DNA of 64,000 bases from Apiospora phragmitis (taxonomy: Eukaryota > Ascomycota > Sordariomycetes > Amphisphaeriales > Apiosporaceae): the NCBI GenBank assembly GCA_038363925.1, contig JAQQWL010000011.1:4464001-4528000 (forward strand), given 5' to 3'. Below are positions 1-11,302 of the stretch, in pieces (within the stretch, counting starts at the first letter, position 1; every line of letters starts with the position of its first letter). The notes under the pieces were generated by a model. It had not been told where the DNA came from. It ran no database searches and saw nothing but the letters and a program-made list of their open reading frames with translations. The position numbers and the translations under genes were made by a program.

Positions 1-308
1 GAAAGCCCGCATTTGGGAACGGAATTTGCTTTTAGATGAATAAGCCGGGTGCTGTCGCATCAGCATAGCAGCGTCCCTGGCTATGAATCATATGTTCGCA
101 ACTGGAGTAAGCCCAGTGCTGAGAAAACGACCATCAAGCATGTTATCGTCATCCCCAATTGTGAAGAATTGGGGGGTTGGAAAGAAGGGTATCCGAATAA
201 GAACGCCGCCTGAATCACGTCTGCCCGTTACACGATCACAACATGCACCATCAATACCCATCCTCCTTTGCGAAACGGACTGTTACCGAGTGGAAAGCCA
301 GCACCCAA
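1..308. other. 3' flank of the GGPP synthase gene
   Basis: Non-coding sequence downstream of the minus-strand gene that ends at 309. Only short open frames without recognisable domains occur here, and I see no RNA gene or repeat. Confidence 0.5.
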
Positions 309-1292
309 TCATGCCTTGGCGCCGTTCTCCGGATCAGGGATAACCATGGCATCCAGAATCCTATGTATCCCCTCATTCTTGCCCTTCTCTTCGTCAATCT
401 TGTCGGCGACCTTCCGAGCCCGCTCGATCAGAACATCGAGAACATTCTTGGTGTAGGCGAAGCTGCCCGTTTCATACATATACTTGACAGCGTAGCGCTT
501 CACCTCCTCGTCCGTAGGCTTCTGCTTCAGAATGTTGATGAGCTGCAGGTTGCTGGGGTTGGCGCGAATGCTGTGGATGATGAGAAAGGAGAATTTTCCC
601 TCGGTCAAATCCTCGCACATGCCTTTGTTCTTACTGTAGACAGCCGAGTCCAGGTTCATGTAGTCATCGCGAATCTGGAAGATAAGACCGAGTAGGTTTA
701 CCAGCTCGGTACAGTCGAGTGAGGTCGGCGACTCGGCTTGCATGAGCTTGATACTCAAACGGAACAGGCCACCGGTCTTGTTGTCCACCATTTCGAGGTA
801 GTCTTCCTCGGTTGGAACGGTGAGGGTGTCTCGCCAGAAGAGATCCATTCCCTGGCCTCGGTGTAAGTTGAGCAGCTCATCCATGTAGATGCTGATAGCT
901 TTGGGGTTGTTCAGCTTCTGGATCTCCTGCAGTGCCACGAAGTACATGTAATTGGCCGTATTGATGGTCTGCGCGGTGCCGAAGATGCTATGCGCAACGG
1001 GCATGCCCCGTCGCAGCAGTGAGTTGTCCTCCACATCATCGACCAGCAGGGAGGAATTGTGTAGCATGCCCACGACCTTGGTGATGATCTCTATACATTC
1101 TTCAGGAACATTCAGCCAAGCATTGAAGGCAGCTATGAGCTTTTTGCGGATATCCTTTCCCGGTTGGGCGGCCAAATAGTCGTATGGACCCCATAAAATC
1201 TTCTCCTTCTGATCGGTCCAGGTCTTCCTGGCGGCGAAGTTGAAGTCTTCCGTCTCGAAGCGAGACGGGTCCGAAGGAGCGGAAGCTTGCAT
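309..1292 (-). CDS. ggs1: Geranylgeranyl diphosphate synthase
   Basis: Trans-isoprenyl diphosphate synthase that condenses isopentenyl diphosphate with allylic diphosphates to give C20 GGPP, the precursor of geranylgeranylated proteins, carotenoids and diterpenes. The 327 residues carry the first Asp-rich motif DDVED at about residues 85-89, the second at DDYMNLD (about 210), and the conserved [13 protein letters not shown] segment between them; these bind the Mg-diphosphate groups. The frame is uninterrupted from the ATG at 1292 to the stop at 309. No in-frame ATG lies upstream, but the same frame stays open back to a stop at 1539-1541 and is rich in Ser, Arg and Pro. Fungal homologues often have a longer N-terminus, so a spliced upstream exon is possible. 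The catalytic core is complete. It could be the housekeeping enzyme or a paralogue; no terpene cluster is visible, which favours housekeeping. Confidence 0.93.
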   Translation of the reverse strand: MQASAPSDPSRFETEDFNFAARKTWTDQKEKILWGPYDYLAAQPGKDIRKKLIAAFNAWLNVPEECIEIITKVVGMLHNSSLLVDDVEDNSLLRRGMPVAHSIFGTAQTINTANYMYFVALQEIQKLNNPKAISIYMDELLNLHRGQGMDLFWRDTLTVPTEEDYLEMVDNKTGGLFRLSIKLMQAESPTSLDCTELVNLLGLIFQIRDDYMNLDSAVYSKNKGMCEDLTEGKFSFLIIHSIRANPSNLQLINILKQKPTDEEVKRYAVKYMYETGSFAYTKNVLDVLIERARKVADKIDEEKGKNEGIHRILDAMVIPDPENGAKA

Positions 1293-3376
1293 GATGGCGG
1301 ATGAAGGGCCAGGTATTTGGCCAGTGGTGGCGGAGGAGCTGTGGCGATGCCTGGTTCGAGCGCTCTGACCCAGCCAATCTGACTCGGGACAGGTCGTAAT
1401 ACCGACTTGGAGGGGACGTGAGGGATCGTGTGGCCGGTCGACGAGGTTCGGGGAGGAATGGCGTTGGGGGATTGAAAGGGAACCGAGCTGCTGGAAGATG
1501 AGAGCATCGTCTTGTACTAGAAGCTCGTATCGCTGGCACTAGATCATGCAGGTAACGGTAAAATGGGGAGGCTGAGTTTATACCAACAGTTGCTCAAGCT
1601 CCCGTTGGCCCCAAGGGATGGAGAATCACAGGCAGCAGCTATCCCAGGTTGCTTATCCGACAGTGGGGGCCCGAGGCAATGCGCCGAGAGAAACTCGCAA
1701 GGGATGGAACACGGGAAGAAGGCGGCAACACACTCGATTGCTGCGTTTGCTCTGCAGGTAGGAGGGGGGAGGGGAGACTGCAGGTCTCGTTTCGCGCAGA
1801 TGTCCCAAGGTCTTATGTTAGGTATCCTGTCTGACCTCTGCTTCGAGCCAAAGTCTAGGTCGCAGCCAACTGGGTTGGGGAAGCGATGGAAGTAAATATA
1901 TCAATAGTCTTGCCGGTGAAGCCGCAACGGGGGCTAAGGAAAACCGAATAGCCCAAATAGCCGGGCCGCGACGGTGGGATGCGATGCGGGGAGGAAAGCC
2001 AAAAAGCACATGCAGCTTTCACGATGACGAGTTGAGGTAGCTCAAGTGGGTCGTGGCACGGCAGAACGTGTTTCTGGTCAGATCAGATTCAGTTGGGGTT
2101 GCAAGTGAGTCTTGCTTGGTCTTGCGTGCTCGGACATCTCTCGCGTAAATGTACCTCACAGTCAAAGGGAACGGAAGGGGCGGGAGGGCGAAGGCTGCTG
2201 GTGAGGAATGCAGGATTTAATACTTGCCCGGGGTCGTCATCACAGGGTTGCAAAGCTACACGGGTAGGTAAGATAACTTTGAGGGCAGAGATGGTGCGGT
2301 ATGACCCGTAACCAGGTAACCTCCCTACCTCATAAGCACATAAGCCGTAGCTGTCGCGCCTTGTTTCAAGTCCAACAATGCTGGTAGGTCTGTATGATGT
2401 CGCATTCGGTTTGCGCTCGTCTCTCGCTTCCAAGCGCAACGGCGCAGATGTCAATAAACACAGACGTCATGGACAGGACGCGGCGCTAGACATCTTACAC
2501 CCCTCCAGGTACCTAGCGAATCGAAGCCGACGGGAGTTGCGCTGGCTGACTGTCTGACCGACTCTACATGTAGAGCTGTGCTGTTGGTTGAAGACAAGGG
2601 CCAAGTGGTTTGATATCGGTTAGGTTAATGAAACAGATCATGTAATCACTACTCAAAGACTTGATGTTATGTGTAACTACAACATCACCGTGGGTGATGA
2701 TCAGCCCTGTAGTACTATAACCTAATAACCTAGGTACTGTAGGCGGGATTGATGCAACCAACCCCAGTCTCCAGAGATGAGAGCTCCAGGCTTCAGAAGC
2801 TAGGGCCTTATCGGTTATCGGAGCACTGACTTCTGCAACATCCCGACATCCCAGCATGTACCATGTCGTCCCGATGTTGCTGTTCCAACCACAGCAACGT
2901 CCCGGTCAATACCCACGATCTTGTATGGTGATGTTGGTAAAGTTGGACGTGCACCCAATGCATAGACCATACTGTGGTACTGCAGCCAATACCCAGGAAA
3001 TGATAGATCCCACCAATGTTGTCACTCTCTCTCTCTCTCTTTTCTTCGTGTTGTTGCTTTGGGCCCCTCCACCAAAACGCCCGTAATTGATATCCCTTCG
3101 GCAGTTCTTCGCTTCGTCTTTCTGTATTAACAAGCTCGTCAAGCCACAGCTACTTTACTGTTGCTGTTGCTGTTATTATCCGTCCATCAAGTCCAGCCCT
3201 TTGCTCTTCAATAGTTGTCCGACGTTTCATCCCATCACCCGTCCCATCTCAGCGCAAATACCACCGGCTGCCACTCCAACACTGTACGATATTCCTGACC
3301 GGTAGAAAAAAGGAAGCCGACGCTTACGCGACACATCACAAATCACAAACAAAACAAAACCATCACATCTATCGCA
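1293..3376. other. Divergent intergenic region between ggs1 and cdc14
   Basis: About 2.1 kb holding the 5' regions of two divergently transcribed genes. The left end (1293-1538) may include N-terminal coding or leader sequence of the GGPP synthase. A CT dinucleotide run lies near 3025-3040, and the stretch just before 3377 is rich in A and C, as is common in fungal leaders. I see no further gene. Confidence 0.5.
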
Positions 3377-4355
3377 ATGGAAAACCTGCTGTCTCTCGCT
3401 TTCGACAACTTGTCGTCATACGACGGCCCAAAGATCCGCAAGGGCCTGCGACAAGTCGAAGGGCTCATGGCCAACATCTGCCTGCCCAAGAAACAAAAGA
3501 CGCATCATGGCAAGAAGGACGAGAACTGTATGGAAGACGACGAGGAAGATGCCCGCGCCGCTCGGGCGCCCCAAATCGCTCGCCGGTCTCACCGAGGACC
3601 CCGTCTTCCATGAGTTCTTCAAGCTGCAGGAGGGCTTCGAGTGGAATCTCGCCCATCGTCTCGTGACTACGCTCGACAGGCTGATCGCGAAGGGCGGGGA
3701 CGGACAAAACGACTTGCTGATCCTGAGCGCATTGGATCTACTGCAGGGTGTCTCGCTGCTGCACCCTCCCAGCCGGAAGATCTTTGGTCGCGAATCAAAT
3801 ATGAATGTGAGTTACTACATTTCCGTCCACACATAGAGCTCTTTCTTGGTCGGATATACTGACGAAACAATGCAACAGCTTCTCCTGGACCTCCTCGAGC
3901 CCGACTTTTGCCCCGCGATCCAGTCCTCCACCATGCGCGTCCTCAACATCGCGCTCGTGGACAACCCGCAGAACACGCGCACCTACGAGAACCTCGACGG
4001 CCTGCTGACCGTGACGTCGCTGTTCAAGTCGCGCGGCACCAACAAGGACGTCAAGTACCGGTGCATGGAGTTCCTCTACTTCTACCTCATGCCCGAGACG
4101 CCCTCGATCCCCAGCGTCGCCAACGCCCGCGAGTCCGTCCCAGCCCTTTTGCAGCGCAGCCCTAGCAAGCTCGCCAAGGCCTTTCAGATCAGCACCGACG
4201 GCGAAAGGGGCAGCCGTGCGCGATCGGACAGCGACGGCGTCGGCATCCGCAGCCAGGCCGACAAGCAGGCGATCCTCTGCCGGTACCTTGGCAACATCGA
4301 CGATCTTCTGGGAGACCTGCAGAAATCGGCGGTGTTCGGTGGTGCGCTGAATTGA
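3377..4355 (+). CDS. cdc14: Cell division control protein 14 (SIN component), frameshifted
   Basis: Homologue of fission-yeast Cdc14 of the septation initiation network (not the Cdc14 phosphatase), which partners the Sid1 kinase to trigger septum formation. Exon 1 is 3377-3806, the intron 3807-3878 (GTGAGT, TACTGAC branch, CAG), exon 2 3879-4355. The start MENLLSLAFDNLSSYDGPK and the blocks GLRQVEGLMANICL, DPVFHEFFKLQEGFEWN and DGLLTVTSLFKSR are typical of the family. Within exon 1 the frame changes: residues up to about 3565 read in one frame and from about 3573 in the next. The joined length is 907 nt, one more than a multiple of three. Removing one base of the CCCC run at 3569-3572 restores a continuous protein of about 301 residues. 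No GT-AG intron fits there. An assembly error is more likely than a dead gene. Confidence 0.88.
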
Positions 4356-4735
4356 ACTTAATGGCATCCGTTGCCCCAATAAACAACAATCTTTTTCTTT
4401 GTTCTACTTAATCAGGGAGTTCAGGCATACAGCCTTTGGAAGGCATGGGTCAAGATTGATTATAGCGAAGTATTGCATTTGAACAAGGCCACATTTCAGT
4501 CCAAATAGAATCGGGACTACTGGCCAGGGCAAGGCGAAAAGGCGTTCAGGCAGACAGACATTTTAGCAAATGGTCGTCGGAAAGGAATATTGTGGTTATC
4601 TCATGAACCGTCTATTTACGGGCGTCTCGAAGCATTATTAGAGTCAGGATAGAGTAATATACCGGCCGTACATGAAAAGAAATAAATCCTGCTTAGCTCT
4701 TGGCTTCGTGGTGTCCCTGCCTTATCCCTTGAGAA
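4356..4735. other. Convergent 3' intergenic region
   Basis: About 380 bp between the 3' ends of cdc14 (+) and the membrane-protein gene (-). It will contain both 3' UTRs. No gene is seen. Confidence 0.5.
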
Positions 4736-6423
4736 CTACGCTTGGGTCGAGCTGTTGTCGTGGCTGTTGTTGTCCAGATCGGTTCTGTGCCCCTGTCCCT
4801 CCTGGGTGCTCTCTGCTGTTGCAATAGTCGGAACCTCGTTTCCATCCCCGTTACCATTCCGAGCACTCTCTGCCGCAGTCGATCCGGATTCGGCCGCACT
4901 GTAGTGATCCGGGTTCTCCTGACTATTTTGATATTCGGTATTCGAAGACACGTGCGAATGCGGCCGCTCTTGTTCTTGTTCTTGTTGTGGCTGTTGCTGC
5001 TGCTGCTGCTCTTCCCCCACCTCATCCAGCGGGCTCCTCTCCAGGGGTTCTATTCCGGGCGACCCCCACAGTTCAAACACCTCGGCTTGCTGTTCGGGAC
5101 TGGCCGCCGCCGCCGCCGCCACGGACGGCGTCGGCGTCGGCGTCGTCTTGGCGGCCTGCATCTGCCTCGCCTTCAAGTGCGCGCCGTCCCCCAGCTCGAC
5201 GGGCGCCGCGATGTCCGAAGGGTGTTCCGGCTGCACGGGGACGGCGCCGCGGGTGGGCGCCGAGGGCGCGAACCAGGCCCAGGCGCCGCCGCGCGCCTCG
5301 TGGGGCGACTCGTTCTCCCGCTGCGTGTAGGGGCCCACGACGGCGGTGGGGCCGAAGTACTCGTACGCGAGACCGGAGCGGTGCGGTCCCGCCCCGGGGC
5401 CGCTGGCTTCCGACATGACCTCGGTGCCGCCGCCCGCGACGCCGGCGGGCACTGGTTGGCTCGCCTGGTCGACGCTCTGGTACCCGTGTTGCGAGGGTAG
5501 GTGGAGCTGCGTCGGGTTCGGCGTCGTTGTCGTAGGCAGAACCAAGTGACAATTCCGATGATGATGGCGGCGCCAACGGCGACTCCGACGCCGATTCCTG
5601 CCTTGGCGCCCTGGCTGAGCCCGCCGTTACTGTTGTAGGTAATCTCGGTATCGGGGGGTGATGTGGCCTGCCCAGCGCAGGCTTGGACGCCGCTCGATTC
5701 GACGCAAGTTTGCCCGTTGAAACAGCATAATCCTCCCATGCTCGTAGGGCAAGCGAACTGGTTTCTCACCGAGCATCCATTGGCGGTAGGCACAAATCCA
5801 CTCGGCGTTGGCGTGACTGCGACACCGCACAGCCCTCCACTCGAGCAAGGGTTTCCAAACGCACAACAGTTTCCTCCGAGTGACTGGGGACACTGGAACT
5901 CGCTAACCGCGCATATTCGTGACTTACAGCCACCGCTCTCTATAGTCTGCTCACTATAAGATTGAGTGAGAACCGGTTCCGAACGCGTCCCCGCGACCGC
6001 CAAAGTCACGTCAAAACTCGATGTCCTGGTCACATTGACCAGAATCTGTGTGTCGTTGCACTTGCCACACTGGTTCCCGACTGAGCAGCATTGTACCGTC
6101 CAGTTCTCGCCAAAGAAGCAAAACTTCTTGTTCGGGCAACAAAAACCGTCCCCTAGCGCTCCTAGCTCGCCGCAGGTGTGTGATTTCGTGGGATCTGAGC
6201 AATCTACACCGGCATCCTGTCGGCCTCCCAGTCGGTAGAGGGCGAGTCCCTCTGCGTAGTATCTTGGAGTGAAGCCGGACTTGCCACCTACGTTGTCCAC
6301 AAGGAACACCGGCGACGCAGGAGTGGCCCCGTCTCCGTCGTCGTGAGACGCGTATGTCACGGGCGATAAAAGGAGAAAGTAGAACAGCGCAATTATTCGG
6401 CAGTTAAACAACATCATGGCCAT
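4736..6423 (-). CDS. Cysteine-rich single-pass membrane protein, frameshifted in the tail
   Basis: Unknown function. The protein starts with a hydrophobic signal peptide (NCRIIALFYFLLLSPVTYAS), followed by an ectodomain of about 250 residues with many paired cysteines (FCCPN, VQCCSV, NCCAFG, LCCFNG) and N-glycosylation sequons. One transmembrane helix follows (about residues 272-296, GAAIIIGIVTWFCL), then an Arg-rich stop-transfer stretch. After that the frame gives only low-complexity Arg/Pro/Ser, whereas the neighbouring frame from about 5545 down to 4736 encodes a plausible cytoplasmic tail (GLAYEYFGPTAVVGPYTQ, DIAAPVELGDG, polyQ). Such tails occur in fungal Cys-rich membrane proteins. The switch lies near 5500-5560. 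The length of 1688 nt is one short of a multiple of three, giving about 562 residues if one base is restored. It may be a surface or wall sensor; that is inference. Confidence 0.72.
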
Positions 6424-7369
6424 GAAGCAAGCGTAAGACGAACGGTCTTACGACGCAATGAGAGCCTCGCGCATAAGCGCAATCGTCTAAATAAAGCAAA
6501 TCGCGACTTGTGATCAATCTTAGATTGCTGTCGCGAGAGTCTGCGGTTCACATGAGCGAAATACTGGAGTGTACCAATTTGACATGAAACCTCGAGTCCG
6601 TAGGAGCAGAAGGAATGACGATTAGCTGTCCCAGTGATACGGTATCGCCACGTCGGAACGGCTATCGAGAACGAAAATGTTTGCGCCGCCAGAAATAGCA
6701 CCCGGAGAGAGCGCATGTAAGGGTTCGGGTGAAGCTGCAGGCGGACGGGGTACCCAGGTATGCGTCGTTGCACTGTATGGTTGGATTGGAGAGGGGAATG
6801 CTGGGAGATCGCCGCCCAGAAGCCCCAAATGCATACCAATTTGCAGTCTGAGATGCTGATGGTGGTCAGCCACATATTGGAGGAGCCTCTTGTGAATGGC
6901 TGAAAGGGGAATAGAGCCGGATTTGGGTGGTGCCAGGTCTGCGTATGTCAGACCAGGCCGGGCAGGTTGGCCTCGTCTGTAAGACGACGAGGTTTAACCC
7001 ATGGTTTAAAACCAAACCAGGAAGGTCCATTGTGGTTGATAGTCGGAAATACGCCAACCCACGACACGATGTCAGGTAATCTCTGGCATTATGGTTAAGA
7101 TGCGAATGGCGGGTCTGTTCTACGATATAGAGGGTTTCGCATTGCAACTCTCTCACCAAGCTGCCTGGGCGTCTGTCTTACACATCCTGCCCCGATATAG
7201 ACCTCTCCGCTTAGAGATACGGCTTGGAACAGCATATTCGGGACAGCATGCTCTGATACAGTATCTTATGTTGTGTGCTCTAGTGCCACGTCCGTTGTCT
7301 AGAACATCGTATATTGTTGGTGCTGATATCCAGCCAGGTGAACTTGCGAGGTATGCCCATCGCCTCCAC
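6424..7369. other. Promoter region of the Cys-rich membrane protein
   Basis: About 950 bp upstream of the gene starting at 6423, on the minus strand, and downstream of the HD-domain gene. Only short open frames are present. No RNA gene or repeat was recognised. Confidence 0.5.
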
Positions 7370-8032
7370 CTACTCCCAGGCACTAGGAGAGGCAGCAGCG
7401 AAAGCAGCCTCATCATTCCACCACTCTCGGAACTGTATCAGTCGCTCGGTCCGCTGTTTCGCAAGCTCCTTTCCCGTCTCGGACTTCATCATGCCCTGTA
7501 TCCTGACAAGTTTATCCTCAAAATGCTGGATACTATCATCCATGGATCTATCGGGCTTCGTTCCGCCAAAGGTAAAGCATCTGCCGATACCAACAGCACC
7601 GAGGGCATCGATGCGATCAGCATCTTGGACCACAGCCAACTCTGGATGAGACCTGATGAGATCCTGGACGCGGGCGGGGTTTCTGATCTCGCTTGAGTAA
7701 CTGACACCGAGACATATGGTCTGGACCTTCTGAGCGAGCTGCTCGTCGGCACCTAGTGAGAGGAGGAGCTTATGGACCATGGTCGACGCATCTTGACCTG
7801 GCTTGAGGTACTTCTTGTCGCCGACATCATGGAGCAGAGCGCTTAGCACTATGACCTGGAGGTCCAGAGTCTCCTTATTATTCGCATGGGCATAGATATA
7901 ACGGGATAATCCGAGGACCCGTTGGATATGATTAAAGTCGTGGCTCCCGTCGTAATTGGACATGTACTCCTTGACGAAAGCGGTGACGGAGGCCACCAGG
8001 TCCCCGTCAGTACGAGAGTGCCCAGCCGGCAT
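7370..8032 (-). CDS. HD-domain metal-dependent phosphohydrolase
   Basis: A 220-residue protein of the HD superfamily, resembling the uncharacterised YedJ-like phosphohydrolases. Likely metal ligands are the His of DGSHDFNHIQRV near residue 32, the His-Asp pair in ALLHDVGDKKY near residue 67, and the Asp of VVQDADRIDALGA near residue 140. DADRIDALGAVGIGRCF is a conserved block of this subgroup. The frame is intact with no intron and starts at an ATG. Family knowledge suggests hydrolysis of a phosphate ester or nucleotide, but the substrate is unknown. It is predicted to be cytosolic, since no signal or membrane segment is visible. Confidence 0.87.
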   Translation of the reverse strand: MPAGHSRTDGDLVASVTAFVKEYMSNYDGSHDFNHIQRVLGLSRYIYAHANNKETLDLQVIVLSALLHDVGDKKYLKPGQDASTMVHKLLLSLGADEQLAQKVQTICLGVSYSSEIRNPARVQDLIRSHPELAVVQDADRIDALGAVGIGRCFTFGGTKPDRSMDDSIQHFEDKLVRIQGMMKSETGKELAKQRTERLIQFREWWNDEAAFAAASPSAWE

Positions 8033-10417
8033 GATTGCTTGTCTTGCAGCAGAGGAGCTGCATCTTTATTAGCATGCGAGATTGCCGCTGAAGAATAGAG
8101 CAATGCAACCATAGCAAGGGAAACGCTGGGAGATGCAGCTGAAGAGGTGTTTCTCCTTGGGGCCTGATAGGTTGCTTCGGCCGTTGTGGGATAGAACCCA
8201 CAGCTGCTGACATTTTTTCGACTTACCATGCAGAGGCCGCAAAATGAGACCTTTTGTCCGAGGGAAAAAGCGAGCTTCGTATGCTCTAGACTTCAGCAGC
8301 AGCAATCACCTGTGGCACCCGTATGGTCTTGATCCGGACGGCTGACGAATCTAGAGTGCCAATCGAGGAAGACTTGTTTGCCAAGCGAGAAAGCTGGTCT
8401 AAGCCCATGCAGGCCTTCGACAGGGTCGTGTCCGCCCGCTCCAAATTGGGCTTACTTTTTCCGGGGCCCGGTCAACGTGACATCTGGGAAGAGCAGGGAC
8501 TGACTGCATCCTTGCATCCTCTACTGAACTTATTATTGTGTTCCCACACCATCTTGCCCGTGGTGTAATAAGTCTTCAGCACTGTTGACTCAAAGTGGCA
8601 CAAAATGCCCCTCTTCACGGTATGCAAATCGGCGTGTGATTCGATTCACATACCCGCCGGAGCTAAGGCCATGGAATACTGCATGATGCATGCGCCAGAG
8701 CGACTGACTGACCAGATCTCACCTTTCTTAGCTCGCAGTGAGAGGAGATGGCTGTCCGGAATCAACCCAGGAAAGCTCGGCTAGACAACCTAATAAGCCT
8801 GAAAGGTAGAAAGTTCGAAGTCGACTGTATAGCCATGGCCTGTTGTCTGGCCCGTTGGAGGGCAGCAGCAGGGTCAACAGAGAAATGCTGCAGTAAGTAG
8901 GTAATCAGGTAAATTTTGGTCAGGCTTCTAGAATACCTCCCAGCAACTCACACCTGTCACCCATCATGACACAGAGAAACTTTTGATAGAACTATAAATA
9001 ACATCAGTTTCCATATAATGATAGTCGCTCTGAATGTGATCAACCCAAAGACCTGTCTTAGCTGTGCTGTACTGTACCCATCTCAGCTGCAACGTTTCTG
9101 AACGGAGCCGGGCTCTCCCATCAGCGAATACTCTTCGTCACGCTTGGCCTTGGATGGAGGGTCTCGAATCCGACTCGTCCGATCCCCGTTCTACACCTCG
9201 AGAACCCACCACGTGGATTGGATAGCTTACCTATCCACCTTTTGTTTTTTGTTTCTTCTTTTCTTTTGATTCTATCTCATGATGGCATGCATGAATACTA
9301 CCGAAGAATTCGACATGCACCTCGCGCATGAGCGGTCAGGGAATGCCCTAGACAAGTTCGTGCTTCTGTCGAATGGCAGCGCAGAAGCCCTCGATCCTCG
9401 CAGTAGGCATACAGCAATCGGGCGGGACGGGCCCAGCTAAGAGTGCGACTACAGATTCCAGATTGCAGGCACACACTATACTTTTGTCATCTATTGCGCA
9501 TCCAATGCAGCCACAGGATCGCTGTCGTTGGCCGTTATTGGTCCAGCTGCCAAGTGATGCTTTAACGCGGCGTGTGATGGGCAGTAGACGAGGTGTTGGT
9601 ATTGGCTGCCGATTGTGTCTCATTGGCCAATGACGGCTGGGCATGTAGCGCCCAATCGCCCCCTTTGAGCCTAGCCGGAAGATGTTCCCCCCCCAGGGAC
9701 CCAAGGATCCCCCAGGCCCCCCCCCCCCTCTTCCGTTTGCTTTGTGATCGCATCGAGAGTCCCTTGTCTCTCATAATAGCAACTCATGTGCTTAAGCGCC
9801 CAGCATGCAGTGCGGCAAGACTTGCGCCGATGCACTGAACGCCTCTTTAGACTCTAGAGCGGGAAACCTGTATTCTAGTGATATGACCTTCTCCATGACG
9901 GCATCTGATTGACCAAAGAGAAGCCCCGAACCTCCATCGGCTTATCCACAAGTCGAGGCTAGGTTAGTGTCCGGAGGGACTGCCGGGGCCGGTTATGGCT
10001 GGAAGGAAGATCGAGCACAACAACGTCCATGTTGCCTGTGGTCCAGCAATGGGCCATCTAGGCCGCTGTTGATGGCCTCAGCCATATAAACTGTCTGATT
10101 TCCCGCCCCCTTCCCTCCTCCTTTCTCCCTTCGTTCTTTGGCAAGCATTCAATCTTCAAAAACTAGTTTTTCGTTTTTTCCCTTCCCCTTGTTCTTTTGT
10201 TGTTGATAGAGCTGTGCTCTAAGTCTAATAGTCGTCTAATACAGAAAAAAACACGCGATAGTTGCTGGTCTACTATCCCATACACACCCAATTACACACC
10301 ATCGCATACCCTCCCTAATAAAACAGAAAACTAGTTTTTACTTGCTCAGCCAAAGCTCACTTTGAAGAAATTTTCGAAAACGACAATATTGCAATATCAG
10401 CTTTAATAACATTCAGA
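8033..10417. other. Divergent intergenic region upstream of the HD gene and esdC
   Basis: About 2.4 kb without a convincing gene. It holds the promoters of two divergent genes. A run of twelve C lies at 9717-9728, with a second C-run near 9687. The part from about 10,100 to 10,417 is pyrimidine-rich and then A-rich, which suggests a long esdC leader. Confidence 0.5.
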
Positions 10418-11302
10418 ATGGCGACTGTTCAACTTTCATTCTCGCTTCGCGTCTCTTCGGGCGTCAAGTCCGTCCATTTGCTTGGTTCTTGGGACAACTA
10501 CGTCGGTCAACTCCCGCTCTCCAAGGATAAGACTTCCTCCAAGTCCGGTTCGTGGAAGGGCACATTCCGCTTCCAGGGCAACCTCGAGGCCGGTCAGCGA
10601 TACTGGTACTACTACATCATCGACGGCTACCACGTATCACACAACCCCAGTGAGAAATCTACCGTTGAGCCCACCACTGGCCGAGAACTCAACATCCTCG
10701 ACGTCCCCAAGGACAAGTCCCACAAGTCCTCTTCCAAGTCACACAGCTCTAGCTCCAGCTCCAGCAAGAGCTCCTCAAGGCACTCTTTGTCTTCTTCCAA
10801 AGACTCCAAGCACCGATCATCGAAGCGCGGCTCCTTGTCCGTGGACATTCCCAAGGGCAGACCCCTCTCCACCTCGCAGATCAAGGCACCTAAGCCCATC
10901 TCGCCCCATGCCACCCGGCACATCTTGGACGCCGACTACTGCGACGAGGATGCTGCCATTGAGGAACTGACCGCCCGCTTCGGTAGCGCCGACATCGACG
11001 AGGACGTCGTCACCGACTTCTCCAGCTCTCCCGTCTCCTCGAACGGCTCCAGCCTGTCTTACCGCTCCGACAGCTCGTCACCCAACTCGTCGCTCTCTGG
11101 CTACAGCACCCCAAGCTCCGACTGCAGCAACTGCACCTGCGAGCGCTACGGCATCACTCGCAAGGGCGATCGTGTCAAGATTGACTGCGGGGGTGCCCGA
11201 TGTGGCTTCAGCGACGACGACAGCGCCTGCTCCAGCAGCGGCGACGAGGAGGAGTACGTCTCGCGCAGCTCCCGCCGAAACGGCATCGTCGTACGATCTT
11301 GA
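10418..11302 (+). CDS. esdC: EsdC-like protein with AMPK-beta glycogen-binding domain
   Basis: A 294-residue protein with an N-terminal carbohydrate-binding module of the CBM48/AMPK-beta type (residues 1-100: VHLLGSWDNYVGQLPL, SGSWKGTFRF, YWYYYIIDGYHVSHNP). A long Ser/Lys-rich linker (about 105-150) and a Ser-rich region follow, then a C-terminal Cys cluster, CSNCTCERYGITRKGDRVK, near residues 235-253. This matches EsdC of Aspergillus nidulans, an early sexual development protein that shares the glycogen-binding domain with Gal83/AMPK beta but lacks its C-terminal complex-binding domain. The frame is uninterrupted, with no intron. The long pyrimidine-rich upstream region suggests extensive transcriptional control. 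The link to sexual development is by homology only. Confidence 0.85.
   Translation: MATVQLSFSLRVSSGVKSVHLLGSWDNYVGQLPLSKDKTSSKSGSWKGTFRFQGNLEAGQRYWYYYIIDGYHVSHNPSEKSTVEPTTGRELNILDVPKDKSHKSSSKSHSSSSSSSKSSSRHSLSSSKDSKHRSSKRGSLSVDIPKGRPLSTSQIKAPKPISPHATRHILDADYCDEDAAIEELTARFGSADIDEDVVTDFSSSPVSSNGSSLSYRSDSSSPNSSLSGYSTPSSDCSNCTCERYGITRKGDRVKIDCGGARCGFSDDDSACSSSGDEEEYVSRSSRRNGIVVRS

Noticed and set aside
3528..3548. Intron to explain the cdc14 frame change
   Set aside because: The only GT-AG pairs give introns of 9-21 nt, too short to splice, and none has the required phase.
3795..4379. 194-codon open frame on the minus strand
   Set aside because: Antisense to the conserved cdc14 exon 2; composition is a mirror of that gene.
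4742..5500. 252-codon open frame on the plus strand
   Set aside because: Antisense to the tail of the Cys-rich protein; Arg/Leu-rich with no family resemblance.
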